Source: Acidimicrobiales bacterium (GTDB lineage: Bacteria > Actinomycetota > Acidimicrobiia > Acidimicrobiales > Acidimicrobilacustridaceae). Taken from it: 64,000 nucleotides of DNA. Positions 1 to 8,895 of the stretch are shown in pieces (position 1 is the stretch's first letter; the number at the start of each line of letters is the position of its first letter). Both the position numbers and the translations under genes were made by a program. The stretch spans positions 1 through 64,000 of the forward strand of contig JALOLR010000007.1 of NCBI GenBank assembly GCA_025455885.1, written 5' to 3'. The notes beneath the pieces are model-generated. The model had not been told where the DNA came from. It saw nothing but the letters and a program-made list of their open reading frames with translations, and ran no database searches.

Positions 1-64
1 GCGCGTCGTCGCCGTCAGCGTGGCTGCGCACGAGCGCCTTGATGTGATCAGCAGACGCGCTCAT
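1..64 (-). CDS. N-terminus of a leftward gene, possibly an AAA-family ATPase (partial)
   Basis: Only the first 21 codons lie in the window, and the rest runs off the left edge. The ATG at 62-64 is preceded by a strong GGAGG ribosome binding site at 6-nt spacing, so the start is convincing. The visible peptide begins MSASADHIKALVRSHADGDD. It resembles from memory the N-terminus of a family of actinobacterial AAA ATPases often paired with S8 peptidases. That identity is a weak inference from 21 residues. The gene lies outside the 60-kb element and would belong to the chromosome or to a neighbouring element. Confidence 0.5.
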   Translation of the reverse strand, partial: MSASADHIKALVRSHADGDDA

Positions 65-184
65 CTGGGCCTCCGGGGGCGATTCTACGCAGCCGCCGGA
101 AGGCGAGCTCGGCGATCGTCCCGAGCGCCGCCGGTGGAAATGCCCGGCTGCGAGCGCGCCGCTGCGGATCTGCCTTGCGATGTT

Positions 185-205
185 GGCTGCCACGATGGCT
201 GCCAC
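185..205. repeat. Pair of GGCTGCCAC repeats outside the left att site
   Basis: GGCTGCCAC occurs at 185-193 and 197-205, a 12-bp period, ending 60 bp before the att core at 265. This is the geometry of the GGCTGCACC pair beside the tRNA at the other end (58 bp from the core), with a slightly different sequence. I read it as the arm-type integrase sites of a different, related element lying to the left. The repeat is seen directly; its role is inferred. Confidence 0.55.
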
Positions 206-264
206 CCACCCCGCTGCTGTAGCCGATCCACGCGCAGTGCAGGCCCGTGACCTGCATCTATCCA

Positions 265-307
265 GCGCGCTCGGAGGGACTCGAACCCCCAACCTTCTGA
301 TCCGTAG
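265..307 (-). other. attL: Left att site: orphan 3' half of tRNA-Arg
   Basis: These 43 bp are identical to 60702-60744, the part of tRNA-Arg(ACG) from the anticodon loop to the 3' end plus 2 bp. There is no 5' half here, so this is not a functional tRNA. Identity stops at once on both sides. A duplicated tRNA 3' end is the usual footprint of tyrosine-integrase integration. Confidence 0.88.
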
Positions 308-415
308 CAGGAGGCACAGGGTCCACAGCGGTCCATCGAGGTCGCTCTGAGTAGGTGCCCTAAGAGTTTGGTGTCCGCCGAGGTCCACCGTTGTGTGCCA
401 CAGACCGGATGGTCA

Positions 416-436
416 GGCTGCACCAATGGCTGCACC
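416..436 (+). repeat. Left arm-type repeats (GGCTGCACC x2)
   Basis: GGCTGCACC is found at 416-424 and 428-436, in the same orientation with a 12-bp period, 109 bp inside the left att core. The same pair and period occur inside the right end at 60624-60644. In the excised circle both pairs would flank the joined att core, as arm-type binding sites of a tyrosine integrase do. The binding role is inferred. Confidence 0.6.
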
Positions 437-514
437 TCTTTGGTGGGCTCGGCGCTGGCAGCAGTCTGTGCTTCGTCGAAATATAGGGGACGCTCGTGAT
501 GGGATCAGCGGGCC

Positions 515-2149
515 TCAGGGGAGCTCGTAGCGAGCGCCTCGACGCTCGCCGAGCTGCTTCAGTGCGCCTCGCTCGACAAGGCGACGGAAGACCTTGAGCG
601 CCTCTTGTCGATCGAGTCCGGTCCGTTCTCGTAGCGACGCGTTGGTGACTGGACCAGCGGCCGCGAGTTCTAGGGCAAGTTGGTCGAGCTCGTCATCAGT
701 GTGTCGGATTCGAGCGGGAACGCCGAGGTCTGGGGCGATCCGGTACTCGGACCCACCGCGCTCGCCGTGTCTCACGACGAGGCCGTGCGTGACGAGTGAT
801 TGGAGAAGGTTGCGCGCCTCGACGCTGTCGACATCGAGGAGTTGGCGTACACTGCTGTTGGTGATTGAGCCGTCGCGGGCGACCGCAATGACGACCATCG
901 CGGCGCGGCCGTCGAGGCGGCCTTCCTTGATGAGGTTGCGAATCCAGGCTCGTTCGCGGGTTGTGATCGTGCCGGTCAGGTGAAGCGTGACGGTGAAGAA
1001 TGCGCCATCGTCAGAGAACTCCGGCCGGCGGAGCAGTTCGTCCGCCATGTCGTCTTCCATCCGATCGATGCCTTTGCCGAGATCCTCGGCGAGCCCGAGG
1101 CGTCTGAGCGCTCCCAGCAGCCGGTCATTTCGCGCTGATTGCTGGAATCGGAGGTTGTCGAGTGTGACCGGCTCGGGAAGGCCGCCGGGTGAGGTGATGG
1201 TCAGGTAGTTGGGGTGAAGCTCCACCCGTGTCGCGGTGCCGGCGCTTTCGTAGGAGCGGTGGGCGACCGCGTTCGCGATCGCTTCGCGAATGACGCGCGG
1301 TGGAATCCGGGGCATCTCGACGCGTTGGACCCCGACGATCGCGTTGACCGATCCCAGCTGGTCGAGGATCGTTCGAGTCGCCTGTTCCACCTGGGAGTCG
1401 GCGGGCCCGTCGATCTTCCAGGTCTTGTCCGGGTCGGGGTCATCGGCGGAGAACCGGCGGATGTCGATGTACGGGCGGCCTCCCATGATCCGTGGTTCGG
1501 GCAACAGGAGCAGTCCGCCGGCAATGGTCAGAACCAGTTTCCCGCCGTCGGTTGCCAAGAAGCCTTCGTCCTCGAGGCGCGACGGCAGGGCCGAGTCGAC
1601 GGTCCAACCGAACGCTTCCGCCAGTCGCTCGATGAGGCCGGTGTCAGCGTCGGCGAACTCGACGGTCGCTGGGGTCAGCTCGAAGCGTTGGAACGTTCTT
1701 CGAGACAAGAAGCGCGAGAGGTCGTCACCGAGCAACGGCATGTTGCTCGCTCCACGGCGCATGAGGACTGCGCCGCTCGAAGTCTGAGCGAACCCCTCGT
1801 GGCGTCGGTCCACCGCAAGCACCAGTACGGTGCGGTCTCCGACAAGAAGCTGATGAACGTCGTATCGCCCCGGGTTGCGGGTATCACGCAGTGCCTGGTG
1901 GATGTCTTTCGTCTTCTCCCCAGGCTGGCTGACCCCGACGACCTGCCCGCTCGGTGACACGCCGATGAGGTAGACCCCGCCGTCGTTGTTCGAGAAGGCG
2001 ACCGCGGCCTCTTGGACGCGATGGGCGGACACCCCTTGCTTCAACTCGAGATGCTCATCCTCCCCTGGGAACTCGCGCGTGAACTCCGCCTCGGTGAGCA
2101 AGGCGGGCAGATCCCCATGGCGGGCCGGATGAAACAGCGGATATGACAA
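515..2149 (-). CDS. AlbA_2/Schlafen-type ATP-binding protein with winged-helix tail
   Basis: The 544-residue protein has an N-terminal AlbA_2 (divergent AAA_4) domain at about residues 20-140, including the LELKQG stretch and the NNDGGVYLIGV core. An ATP-binding HATPase_c_4-like region follows around 280-380 (IREAIANAVAHRSY, then DLGKGIDRM). Two winged-helix-like segments lie near the C-terminus. Such proteins are usually annotated as transcriptional regulators or RecG-related ATP-binding proteins and are common in mobile elements, sometimes in defence roles. It is the first gene inside the left end. Its substrate or target cannot be read from the sequence. Confidence 0.85.
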   Translation of the reverse strand: MSYPLFHPARHGDLPALLTEAEFTREFPGEDEHLELKQGVSAHRVQEAAVAFSNNDGGVYLIGVSPSGQVVGVSQPGEKTKDIHQALRDTRNPGRYDVHQLLVGDRTVLVLAVDRRHEGFAQTSSGAVLMRRGASNMPLLGDDLSRFLSRRTFQRFELTPATVEFADADTGLIERLAEAFGWTVDSALPSRLEDEGFLATDGGKLVLTIAGGLLLLPEPRIMGGRPYIDIRRFSADDPDPDKTWKIDGPADSQVEQATRTILDQLGSVNAIVGVQRVEMPRIPPRVIREAIANAVAHRSYESAGTATRVELHPNYLTITSPGGLPEPVTLDNLRFQQSARNDRLLGALRRLGLAEDLGKGIDRMEDDMADELLRRPEFSDDGAFFTVTLHLTGTITTRERAWIRNLIKEGRLDGRAAMVVIAVARDGSITNSSVRQLLDVDSVEARNLLQSLVTHGLVVRHGERGGSEYRIAPDLGVPARIRHTDDELDQLALELAAAGPVTNASLRERTGLDRQEALKVFRRLVERGALKQLGERRGARYELP

Positions 2150-2511
2150 ACTTGAGTCCCTGTGCTGACAGTTCAGACAAGTATGTCATAACCACTGGTG
2201 GGAAGCGGGGAGTCGCCGCCGCCCGGCCTGCCGCCATCCGAACTGCACCAGGGGTGCACCTGACCGAAGTCGAACAGCCTTCTCGGGGCCTGTTGCTGTC
2301 GATGAAACGATATTTCTGCCGCGTCCCCTACCGGCACTTTTGGGATACGGGTTGGTGCCGAGAGGGGAGGCACCTGCCGAAGCCTTCCTCGTGGTGGCGC
2401 GCGGTAGGAACATCGGCCGCTTCGGCCGAGGCGAGCCCGGCGCCTCCGTCGTACGTTCCAGACGTTCTGCGATGCCCATCGTGGGCACCGAGTGGGAGAA
2501 GGACGCGTCGA
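2150..2511. other. Intergenic region between divergent genes
   Basis: This 362-nt stretch separates the AlbA_2-type gene (leftward) from the AI-2E permease gene (rightward). An open frame continues through it in the permease frame, but its translation is low-complexity and unlike the family, so I treat it as non-coding. The only motif I can support is the putative promoter element near 2447-2458. Confidence 0.5.
2447..2458 (+). promoter_or_regulatory. Putative promoter motif CGTCGTACGTTC
   Basis: The same 12 bp occurs at 7675-7686. Both copies end 52-54 nt before the chosen start codons of the AI-2E and MBL genes. The internal TACGTT fits the TANNNT actinobacterial -10 pattern. No clear -35 box is seen. 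It could instead be an operator shared by the two transcription units. Confidence 0.25.
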
Positions 2512-3639
2512 GTGGACGAAGCACTGGTGCCCGAGCCACGCGACCCCGCCAGGGCTGCTGCGGCGTTCGTCGAGCGCAGCGGCCGGGTGGCATGGGGACT
2601 CGTCGGCCTGTGCCTCGCCGCCGCCATCGTGCTCACCGTGCTGGCGGTGGCCAGCGCAGTCGTGCTGCCGCTCTTCCTCGCAGTGGTGCTCGCGATGCTG
2701 TTCCGTCCGGCCACCCGTTGGCTGCAGGGCCACCGCGTCCCGAGACCGCTGGCGGCCGGCGTCGTCGTGGTCGTGCTGGTGGTGCTCTCGCTGGCGTTCG
2801 TGTGGATGGTGACGGTGGGCATCATCCGCGAGGTCGACGAGCTGAAGGCCCAGGTGGAGCGCGCCGTGGCCGAGCTCGACCTCGACGCGTCGGTGGGAGA
2901 CACGGTCACGAGCTCGGCCGAGAGCGTCGAGCCCACTGTCACGACCGGTGTGGTCGGCGCGGTGGTCTCCGGCATCGACATGCTGGCCGAGCTCATCGCC
3001 GGGATCGTCCTCGGTCTCCTCATCCTCTACTACCTGCTGAAGGACGGGCGGTCGTTCCTCCGCTCGGTGGAGCGACGGATGCTGCCCGAACGGGCGGTCC
3101 AGCTCGATCTCCTCGTCGCCGACTCGACGGCGCTCATGCGGCGCTACTGGCTGGGCCGAACTGTCGTGTCCGCCGTCGTGGCCGGTGTCGTCGGCCTCGC
3201 TGCCGTCGCCATGGGGCTGCCGATGGTGCCGACCCTCATGGCAGTGACGTTCGTCGGCGGCTACATCCCGTACATCGGGGCGTTCATCGGCGGCCTGCTC
3301 GCCGTCATCGTGGCTGTCGCGGAGAACGGTCTCGGTGCAGGCGTGGTCATGCTCCTCGTCGTCCTGGTCGCCAACCTCCTCATCGAGAACATGGTCGACC
3401 CGCACGTGACCGGCCGGACGCTGCGGATCCACCCGCTCGTGGTGCTCCTGGTCACCACGGCCGGCGGCATCCTGGGTGGCCTGATCGGGCTGATGATGGC
3501 CGTCCCGATGACCCTCATCGCGGTGCGGGCGGCCCGGTCATTCCGGGTGGCGCTCGGGCCCGGAGCGGTCGTCGGCGTCCGACCTGCGGAGGGGGAGGAT
3601 CGGCCGGGCGAACCATCACCGGCGACCGGCGCGTCCTGA
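2512..3639 (+). CDS. AI-2E family transporter (permease)
   Basis: The 375-residue integral membrane protein has the AI-2E/PerM layout. Two N-terminal membrane helices (about residues 25-60) and a third follow, then a soluble segment (about 105-150) and several C-terminal helices containing the GGYIPYIGAFIGG and NMVDPHVTG-type motifs of the family. Family members export or exchange small molecules or ions, and the substrate here is unknown. I chose the GTG at 2512 because family homology begins there and AGAAGGA lies about 10 nt upstream. The gene is followed after 50 nt by the LuxR-type regulator. Confidence 0.85.
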   Translation: MDEALVPEPRDPARAAAAFVERSGRVAWGLVGLCLAAAIVLTVLAVASAVVLPLFLAVVLAMLFRPATRWLQGHRVPRPLAAGVVVVVLVVLSLAFVWMVTVGIIREVDELKAQVERAVAELDLDASVGDTVTSSAESVEPTVTTGVVGAVVSGIDMLAELIAGIVLGLLILYYLLKDGRSFLRSVERRMLPERAVQLDLLVADSTALMRRYWLGRTVVSAVVAGVVGLAAVAMGLPMVPTLMAVTFVGGYIPYIGAFIGGLLAVIVAVAENGLGAGVVMLLVVLVANLLIENMVDPHVTGRTLRIHPLVVLLVTTAGGILGGLIGLMMAVPMTLIAVRAARSFRVALGPGAVVGVRPAEGEDRPGEPSPATGAS

Positions 3640-3689
3640 CCACCCGGACCCGGTGGCGGGGCCGGCGGACGGGCTATGTTCCGACCACG

Positions 3690-5912
3690 ATGACGCAGGC
3701 CGATGGGAGCAGGGGGCCCGGTCCCGGTGCGTGGGCGCCGCCGCGCCCGGCCGGCGACCTGGTCGTGCGCGGAACGGTGCTCGATCGGCTCTCTGCCCCA
3801 GGAGTTCGGGTCGCCGTCATCACGGCGCCGGCCGGCTACGGGAAGACGTCTCACGCGGCCGCCTGGCTGGCGTCCGACGATCGGCCCGTCGCGTGGATCG
3901 ACGTCGGGATCGGTCACGACGACGCGCCGGTGCTGGCCCGCGAGCTCGTCGATGCCCTGGCCACGGTCACCGACATCGACTTCTCGTCGCTCTCCGCCGG
4001 CCCTCTGACGCCCGACCAGTACTCCACGCAGTTCGCGGCCGCGCTGGGTCGCGCGGTCCGCAGTAGCACCGTGCCGTTCGTGCTCGTCGTCGACGACGTG
4101 CACCGTCTGAGCGACCTGACGGCGCTCGACCTGCTCTCGGCGGTCGTGGCCGACGTGCCCGCCGGGTCGGTCGTGGTGCTGGTCGGTCGCGCCTGCCCGC
4201 TCGAGCACCTCGGGCGGCTCAGGGTCGGTCGGGCGGTGGTGGAGATCGGGGCGAGCGAGCTCGGTCTCGATCCCGACGAGGTGGGGGCGGTCCTCGCCGG
4301 CATGGGCGTCCCGGTCAGCGCCACGCTGCTCGACGACGTGGTCTCCCGGACCGAGGGCTGGCCGGTCGGGGTGCGTCTGGCCGGCCTTGCCTCGATCGCC
4401 CCGCCGGGGGAGGAGGCGGACGGAGGCCCGATCAGCGGCCGGGAGATCTCGGTGGCCGAGTACCTGGAGTCGGAGTGGCTGTGGGGGTTGACCGCCGACG
4501 AGCGTGAGGTGCTGACCTACGTGAGTCCGCTCGAGTGGCTGTCGGGGCCGCTGTGCAACCAGGTGCTCGACCGCAACGACGCGGGGGAGGTGCTCCATGG
4601 CGTCTTCCGTGACCGGCTGCTCCTGATCCCGCTCGACCGTCGCGGCGAGGCCTACCGGATGCACGGTTTGCTCCGCGACGCTCTGCAGGCGCAGTTCGAG
4701 CGCACCGACGCGGCGGGGAGCCGCCGGGTGCACCTGCGGGCGAGCGCGTGGTTCGAGGCGGCCGGCGACGTCGACCGGGCCGTGCACCACGCGGTGGCGG
4801 CTGGGGACGTCGATCTCGCCGAGCGGCTGGTCGTGGCGTGGTCGCCGGCCGCGTACGCGAACGGGCACTACACGACGGTCCGGCGGTGGATCGACTCGAT
4901 CCCCCGTGAGAGGGTCGTGGAGAGCGCGGCGCTGTGCCTCTGCGCGGCGCTGACCGCGATGGGTCGCACGGACGCCGCCGAGCTCGGCGTGTGGCTCCGC
5001 CTCGGGGAGCATGCCGACCATTCCGACGAGATGTCCCGGCTCGGCCTCCGCTATCTGCGCTCGACGACGAACATCGGTCCTGTCCGGCCTGCGCTCGAAG
5101 ACGCCGCGGTGGCCTATGCCGGTCTACCGCCGGGGATCTGGCACGCCGGCTCCTGCCTCGCCTACGGCGTCTGGTCGTGGACGCTCGACACCGGCGACCC
5201 TGTCGCCATCCTCGCCGAGGGCGCCGAGGAGGCCTCGGTGCTGGGGGCGCCGGTGGCGGAGGCGTACTGCACGGCGATGTCCGCGCTGATCGCCCACGCC
5301 GAGGGCGACCCCGAACGCGCCTGGGCCCTCGGCGCCCGGGCCCACAGCATCGCCGCCGATCACGGGCTCCTCGACGCCCCGGGGATGGCGATCGTCAGCT
5401 CCGTCCAGGCGCTGCACTGCGCCAGCACGGGCGACCAGGCGGCGGCCCGCGAGGCCTGGCAACGCTCCCGCACCCAGCTGGCGCAGCTCAAGGACCTCTC
5501 CGGATGGGCCAACGTGCAGGCCCGGGTGGCGCTGGCCCGTGCCAGCCTGCTTCTCGGCGACCGCGCGGGTGCCGAGACGGTGCTGGTGGAGGCGCGGGGC
5601 TTCCTGGTGCGCCAGCCCGACGCGGTGCGGGCGATCAGCCAGGTCGACGAGGTCAGCGAGCTCGTGGCTCAGATGAAGCACCAGGTGCCGGGAGGCTCGT
5701 CGTCGCTGACGACGGCCGAGCTGCGGGTGCTGCACTACCTGCCGACCAACCTCACCCTCGCCGCCATCGGATCCCGTCTCTTCATCTCCCGCTACACCGT
5801 CAAGACCCACTGCGAGGCGATCTACCGGAAGCTCGATGCCTCGTCGAGGGCCGAGGCGGTCGACACGGCGCGCCGCCTCGGGCTCCTCACCGGTCAGCCA
5901 GCAGACGACTGA
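3690..5912 (+). CDS. MalT/LAL-type ATP-dependent LuxR family transcriptional regulator
   Basis: The 740-residue protein has an N-terminal NTPase with Walker A APAGYGKT (about residues 46-53) and a Walker B-like VLVVDDVH (about 130). A long helical repeat (MalT/TPR-like) middle follows, then a C-terminal LuxR helix-turn-helix at about 674-735 (LTTAELRVL, then SRYTVKTHCEAIYRKL). Such LAL regulators bind DNA when a ligand and ATP are present. The ATG at 3690 fits the start of family homology. A TATGTT hexamer at 3675-3680 is so close that the mRNA may be nearly leaderless. The likely targets are the adjacent transporter, DUF389, MBL and SulP genes, by inference from location. Confidence 0.85.
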   Translation: MTQADGSRGPGPGAWAPPRPAGDLVVRGTVLDRLSAPGVRVAVITAPAGYGKTSHAAAWLASDDRPVAWIDVGIGHDDAPVLARELVDALATVTDIDFSSLSAGPLTPDQYSTQFAAALGRAVRSSTVPFVLVVDDVHRLSDLTALDLLSAVVADVPAGSVVVLVGRACPLEHLGRLRVGRAVVEIGASELGLDPDEVGAVLAGMGVPVSATLLDDVVSRTEGWPVGVRLAGLASIAPPGEEADGGPISGREISVAEYLESEWLWGLTADEREVLTYVSPLEWLSGPLCNQVLDRNDAGEVLHGVFRDRLLLIPLDRRGEAYRMHGLLRDALQAQFERTDAAGSRRVHLRASAWFEAAGDVDRAVHHAVAAGDVDLAERLVVAWSPAAYANGHYTTVRRWIDSIPRERVVESAALCLCAALTAMGRTDAAELGVWLRLGEHADHSDEMSRLGLRYLRSTTNIGPVRPALEDAAVAYAGLPPGIWHAGSCLAYGVWSWTLDTGDPVAILAEGAEEASVLGAPVAEAYCTAMSALIAHAEGDPERAWALGARAHSIAADHGLLDAPGMAIVSSVQALHCASTGDQAAAREAWQRSRTQLAQLKDLSGWANVQARVALARASLLLGDRAGAETVLVEARGFLVRQPDAVRAISQVDEVSELVAQMKHQVPGGSSSLTTAELRVLHYLPTNLTLAAIGSRLFISRYTVKTHCEAIYRKLDASSRAEAVDTARRLGLLTGQPADD

Positions 5913-5918
5913 CCGGGC

Positions 5919-6821
5919 TCACCGGCGACCGCGTCGACGCGCCCGCCGTTGGAGCGCCAGGGTGGCCGAGCCAGCGACGAGGAGCACCGCGACGTTGGAG
6001 AGAAGCACCATCAGAGCCCCCCACATCGGGTCGTCCCGACCCATCCCGAGCGCCGCCCCGACGTAGGCCGCGGCGGGGATGGTCGTGACCGAGATCGCCA
6101 CGCCGACCGCAGCACCGCCGGGGCGCTCGAAGGCCAGCATCCCGGCCACACCGGCGGCGGCAGCCACCATCAGGCTCCCTGGGCCGATGTGGGTGAGCGC
6201 CTCGCCCATCGTGGTCTCGGCCAGGATCAGGTCGTCGGAGACCTGCCCGAACAGCCTCAGGAGGACCGTCGCCACGTAGGCCGCCAGCGCCGCGGTGCCG
6301 AGCCCGACCATCAGCACGCGCAGGGAGCGGAGGGCGAGGCCGGGGCGCCGCTCGACCATGCCGATGGCCGTGGCCGAGATCGGCAGCAGGTCGGGGCTGA
6401 TCGCCATGGCCCCCACGAGGAGCACGGCCGACGCGGTGAGCACGCCGATCCCGGCGATGACCCCGGCGGCGGACATGAAGACGAGGTAGCTCATGGCGAG
6501 CTGGGCGTGCTCGTCGGCCCGCCCCACGATCTCGGCCCACACCTGGGCCCCCGAGTCGGTCGACCGGACACGCCGCACCCAGCCGAGCGGCTGGATGCCC
6601 GGCACCCGCCACAGCGTGAGGTCCTCCGACGCGATGCCGAGCTCGGCCAGGTGCTCGATGGCGGCGTCGGCCGCCGACACCTCGATCTCGGCCGACAGCA
6701 GGACCAGCCCGCCGGTCGTGGAGGAGCCGACCCACACGTGGCGGACGCCCTCGATCGTCCCGAGTCGGGACTGGCTGGCTCCGACGAGCTCGGGAGGCAC
6801 GAAGCAGTCGAGACGCAGCAC
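5919..6821 (-). CDS. DUF389 family membrane protein
   Basis: The 300-residue protein has a soluble N-terminal domain of about 110 residues followed by about six hydrophobic helices. The GAMAISPDLLPI and ISVTTIPAAAYVG-type segments are typical of DUF389. The biochemical role of the family is not settled. The gene converges on the LuxR-type gene, with only 6 nt between the stop codons. It lies 9 nt downstream of another membrane protein gene on the same strand, probably as an operon. Confidence 0.85.
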   Translation of the reverse strand: MLRLDCFVPPELVGASQSRLGTIEGVRHVWVGSSTTGGLVLLSAEIEVSAADAAIEHLAELGIASEDLTLWRVPGIQPLGWVRRVRSTDSGAQVWAEIVGRADEHAQLAMSYLVFMSAAGVIAGIGVLTASAVLLVGAMAISPDLLPISATAIGMVERRPGLALRSLRVLMVGLGTAALAAYVATVLLRLFGQVSDDLILAETTMGEALTHIGPGSLMVAAAAGVAGMLAFERPGGAAVGVAISVTTIPAAAYVGAALGMGRDDPMWGALMVLLSNVAVLLVAGSATLALQRRARRRGRR

Positions 6822-6830
6822 CTGAGGCTC

Positions 6831-7535
6831 CTACGCCTGCTCGGGGTTCGACAGGGATCGACGTCTGACGAGGATGAGCACCGCTGAGCCCGCGACCCAC
6901 GCCGGGAAGAGGAGCGACACCATCGGCACTGAGTCGTACACGAAGAGCAGCGCCGCGGTCACGAGGAAGCTCACGACCCCGAACGCCCGGGGGAACAGCC
7001 CGCTGCGGACCGCCCGCGAGGCGCTCACCCCCACGAACACCGCCGCCGAGCGGAGGGCCATGATGTCGGACGAGGCCTGGCCCAGGGCGAGCAGCGACCG
7101 GGCGCCGTCGACGTCGAACGGGTTGCCCCTCTCCGCCAGCCAGGCCACGGCGAGCTCGACGGCGGCGAGGGTGAAGAGCGACACCACGACCAGCGCGCCT
7201 GACACCACGTGGGCGGTGGAGAGGATCACGTGCTCGCGGCGGGCGGTGCGGACGTACCGGTCACGCAGGGCGGCCATGAACCAGATGAACGCGATCCCCG
7301 CCAACGGGATGACGTAGAGACCCGCGATCGTCACCGACCGTCGCCGGTCGGGGTCGCTGTAGTAGTCGATCAGCTGCGCGTCGGTCGCGTCGAACGACGG
7401 AGAGTCCCGCACGAGCAACCAGCCGACGAGGAACAGCGCCGAGAAGAGGAGCCCCGCGTACGCGACCCTCGATCCCCGCACGACGAGGTCGTCGGGTGGC
7501 GGGCTCGGGGTGGCGCCTTGCTGGGGGCCGGTCAT
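6831..7535 (-). CDS. Integral membrane protein of unknown function
   Basis: The 234-residue protein has about six predicted membrane helices, starting near residues 27-45 (AGLLFSALFLVGWLL). An extracytoplasmic loop with the motif IDYYSDPDRRR precedes the second helix. The layout loosely resembles DUF4386-type proteins, but I do not assign it. It is the first gene of a two-gene leftward unit with the DUF389 gene and diverges from the MBL hydrolase gene. Confidence 0.75.
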   Translation of the reverse strand: MTGPQQGATPSPPPDDLVVRGSRVAYAGLLFSALFLVGWLLVRDSPSFDATDAQLIDYYSDPDRRRSVTIAGLYVIPLAGIAFIWFMAALRDRYVRTARREHVILSTAHVVSGALVVVSLFTLAAVELAVAWLAERGNPFDVDGARSLLALGQASSDIMALRSAAVFVGVSASRAVRSGLFPRAFGVVSFLVTAALLFVYDSVPMVSLLFPAWVAGSAVLILVRRRSLSNPEQA

Positions 7536-7674
7536 GGTCTCTGCTCCGTCGGGATCACCCCTTCAGCGTCCGCCCGGATCCGCCGGCGCACCTCCGCCAC
7601 TTCAGCCGATTCGGTCCATCCACGGCGCCTCGCGCCATCTCCGCCCATGTGGCCGATGCTCGGGCCGGCGGTGG

Positions 7675-7686
7675 CGTCGTACGTTC
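7675..7686 (+). promoter_or_regulatory. Putative promoter motif CGTCGTACGTTC (second copy)
   Basis: This is identical to 2447-2458 and sits at almost the same distance (52 nt) before the MBL hydrolase start. The TACGTT hexamer may be a -10 box. The evidence is the matching sequence and position only. Confidence 0.25.
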
Positions 7687-7737
7687 GACCCCGGACGGGC
7701 CCGCCGGGGCCGGAGCGTCGAAGGAACGGAGCGAGCG

Positions 7738-8877
7738 ATGGCGAGCGAGATCAACGAGCTCACGCAGCTGGCCCACGAGGGGAGTGCGCTCCCGCTCACC
7801 ACCACCCCGGTGGTCGGGAAGCCGTCGCGCGCCTATCCGGACCTCCTGGTGCCCGGGGCCGAGCCGGTGGGGTCCGAGGAGATCAGGGTGACCGTGCTGG
7901 GCAGCGGTGATCCGTTCGTGAAGAAGAGCCAGGCATCGGCCTCGCTGCTGATCGAGGTGGGCAACCCCGAGCAGGACTTCTTCTTCTTCGACCTCGGGTC
8001 GGGGGCACTCGCCAACTTCGACGGCCTGGGCCTGCCGGTCACCGCGACCACCAAGGTCTTCCTGTCCCACCTCCACGCCGACCACGTCGGCGACATGCCC
8101 ACGTTGCTGTGGAGCCTGTCCAAGGGCGGGCGGCGCGACCCCGTGGAGGTGTGGGGACCGGCCGGCGAGGAGGAGCACCTCGGCACCCACGCCTACGCCC
8201 ACCACCTCGAGGCCGCGCACGCCTGGGACATGAAGTCGCTGTCCGGCCACCCCGGCCAGTCGGGGGCCCGTGCCATCACCACCGAAGTGCCCTACGACCG
8301 ACCCGAGGTCGTCTACCAGCGCAACGGCGTGACCGTGACCTCGTTCCCGGTGATCCACATCCACAATGGCGCGGTCGGCTACCGGCTCGACTACGCCGGG
8401 CGCAGCGTCGTGTTCTCCGGCGACACCCGGCCGTGCCGGTACCTGGTCGAGGCCTGCGACGGCGTTGACCTCCTGATCCACGAGACCTTTCCGACCGCGG
8501 AGGTCTTCTCCCAGAAGTCGGGAGCGCCGCTCGCGCTGGCCGAGCTGATCGTCAACGGCGCCCACACCAGCCCGGCCATGGCCGGCATGGTCTTCGAGAA
8601 GGCAGGCGCCCGGATGTCGGCGATGTGGCACCTCGCAGTCGACCACCAGACCGTCGGGCCGGTGTTCTCCGAGGTGCGCGCCGGCTACGACGGGCCGGTG
8701 GTGATCAGCCAGGACCTCACCGTGTTCGACATCAGCGCCGACGCGGTCGTCGCCCGCCAGCGCACCACCGACCCCTTCGCCTGGCCGATCGTGGGGCCGA
8801 CCGTCGTGCAGGGCCCGCCGATGTCGGCACCCCTCGACCCGCCCGCGTGGTGGACGAACGCCCTGCTCACCGACTGA
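7738..8877 (+). CDS. MBL-fold metallo-hydrolase
   Basis: The 379-residue protein has the metal-binding HLHADHVGD motif at about residues 111-119, a distal VIHIHNGAVGYR histidine region and a VFSGDTRPC stretch carrying the later ligand aspartate. The architecture matches the MBL hydrolase group often annotated as guanitoxin-biosynthesis GntH-like. I infer only that group membership, not the guanitoxin pathway. The N-terminal 45 residues precede the fold. The ATG at 7738 follows AAGGAACGGA. The SulP transporter starts 18 nt after its stop, so the two are probably co-transcribed. Confidence 0.85.
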   Translation: MASEINELTQLAHEGSALPLTTTPVVGKPSRAYPDLLVPGAEPVGSEEIRVTVLGSGDPFVKKSQASASLLIEVGNPEQDFFFFDLGSGALANFDGLGLPVTATTKVFLSHLHADHVGDMPTLLWSLSKGGRRDPVEVWGPAGEEEHLGTHAYAHHLEAAHAWDMKSLSGHPGQSGARAITTEVPYDRPEVVYQRNGVTVTSFPVIHIHNGAVGYRLDYAGRSVVFSGDTRPCRYLVEACDGVDLLIHETFPTAEVFSQKSGAPLALAELIVNGAHTSPAMAGMVFEKAGARMSAMWHLAVDHQTVGPVFSEVRAGYDGPVVISQDLTVFDISADAVVARQRTTDPFAWPIVGPTVVQGPPMSAPLDPPAWWTNALLTD

Positions 8878-8895
8878 CGAGGGGAGCCGACGGTC

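Noticed and set aside
85..435. A minus-strand frame over the left att
   Set aside because: It carries the same translated tRNA fragment and repeat-derived residues, with no ribosome site and no family resemblance.
2340..3689. A 450-residue N-terminal extension of the LuxR-type regulator
   Set aside because: It overlaps the AI-2E gene in another frame and reads as Arg/Gly-rich out-of-frame text. Family homology begins at the ATG at 3690.
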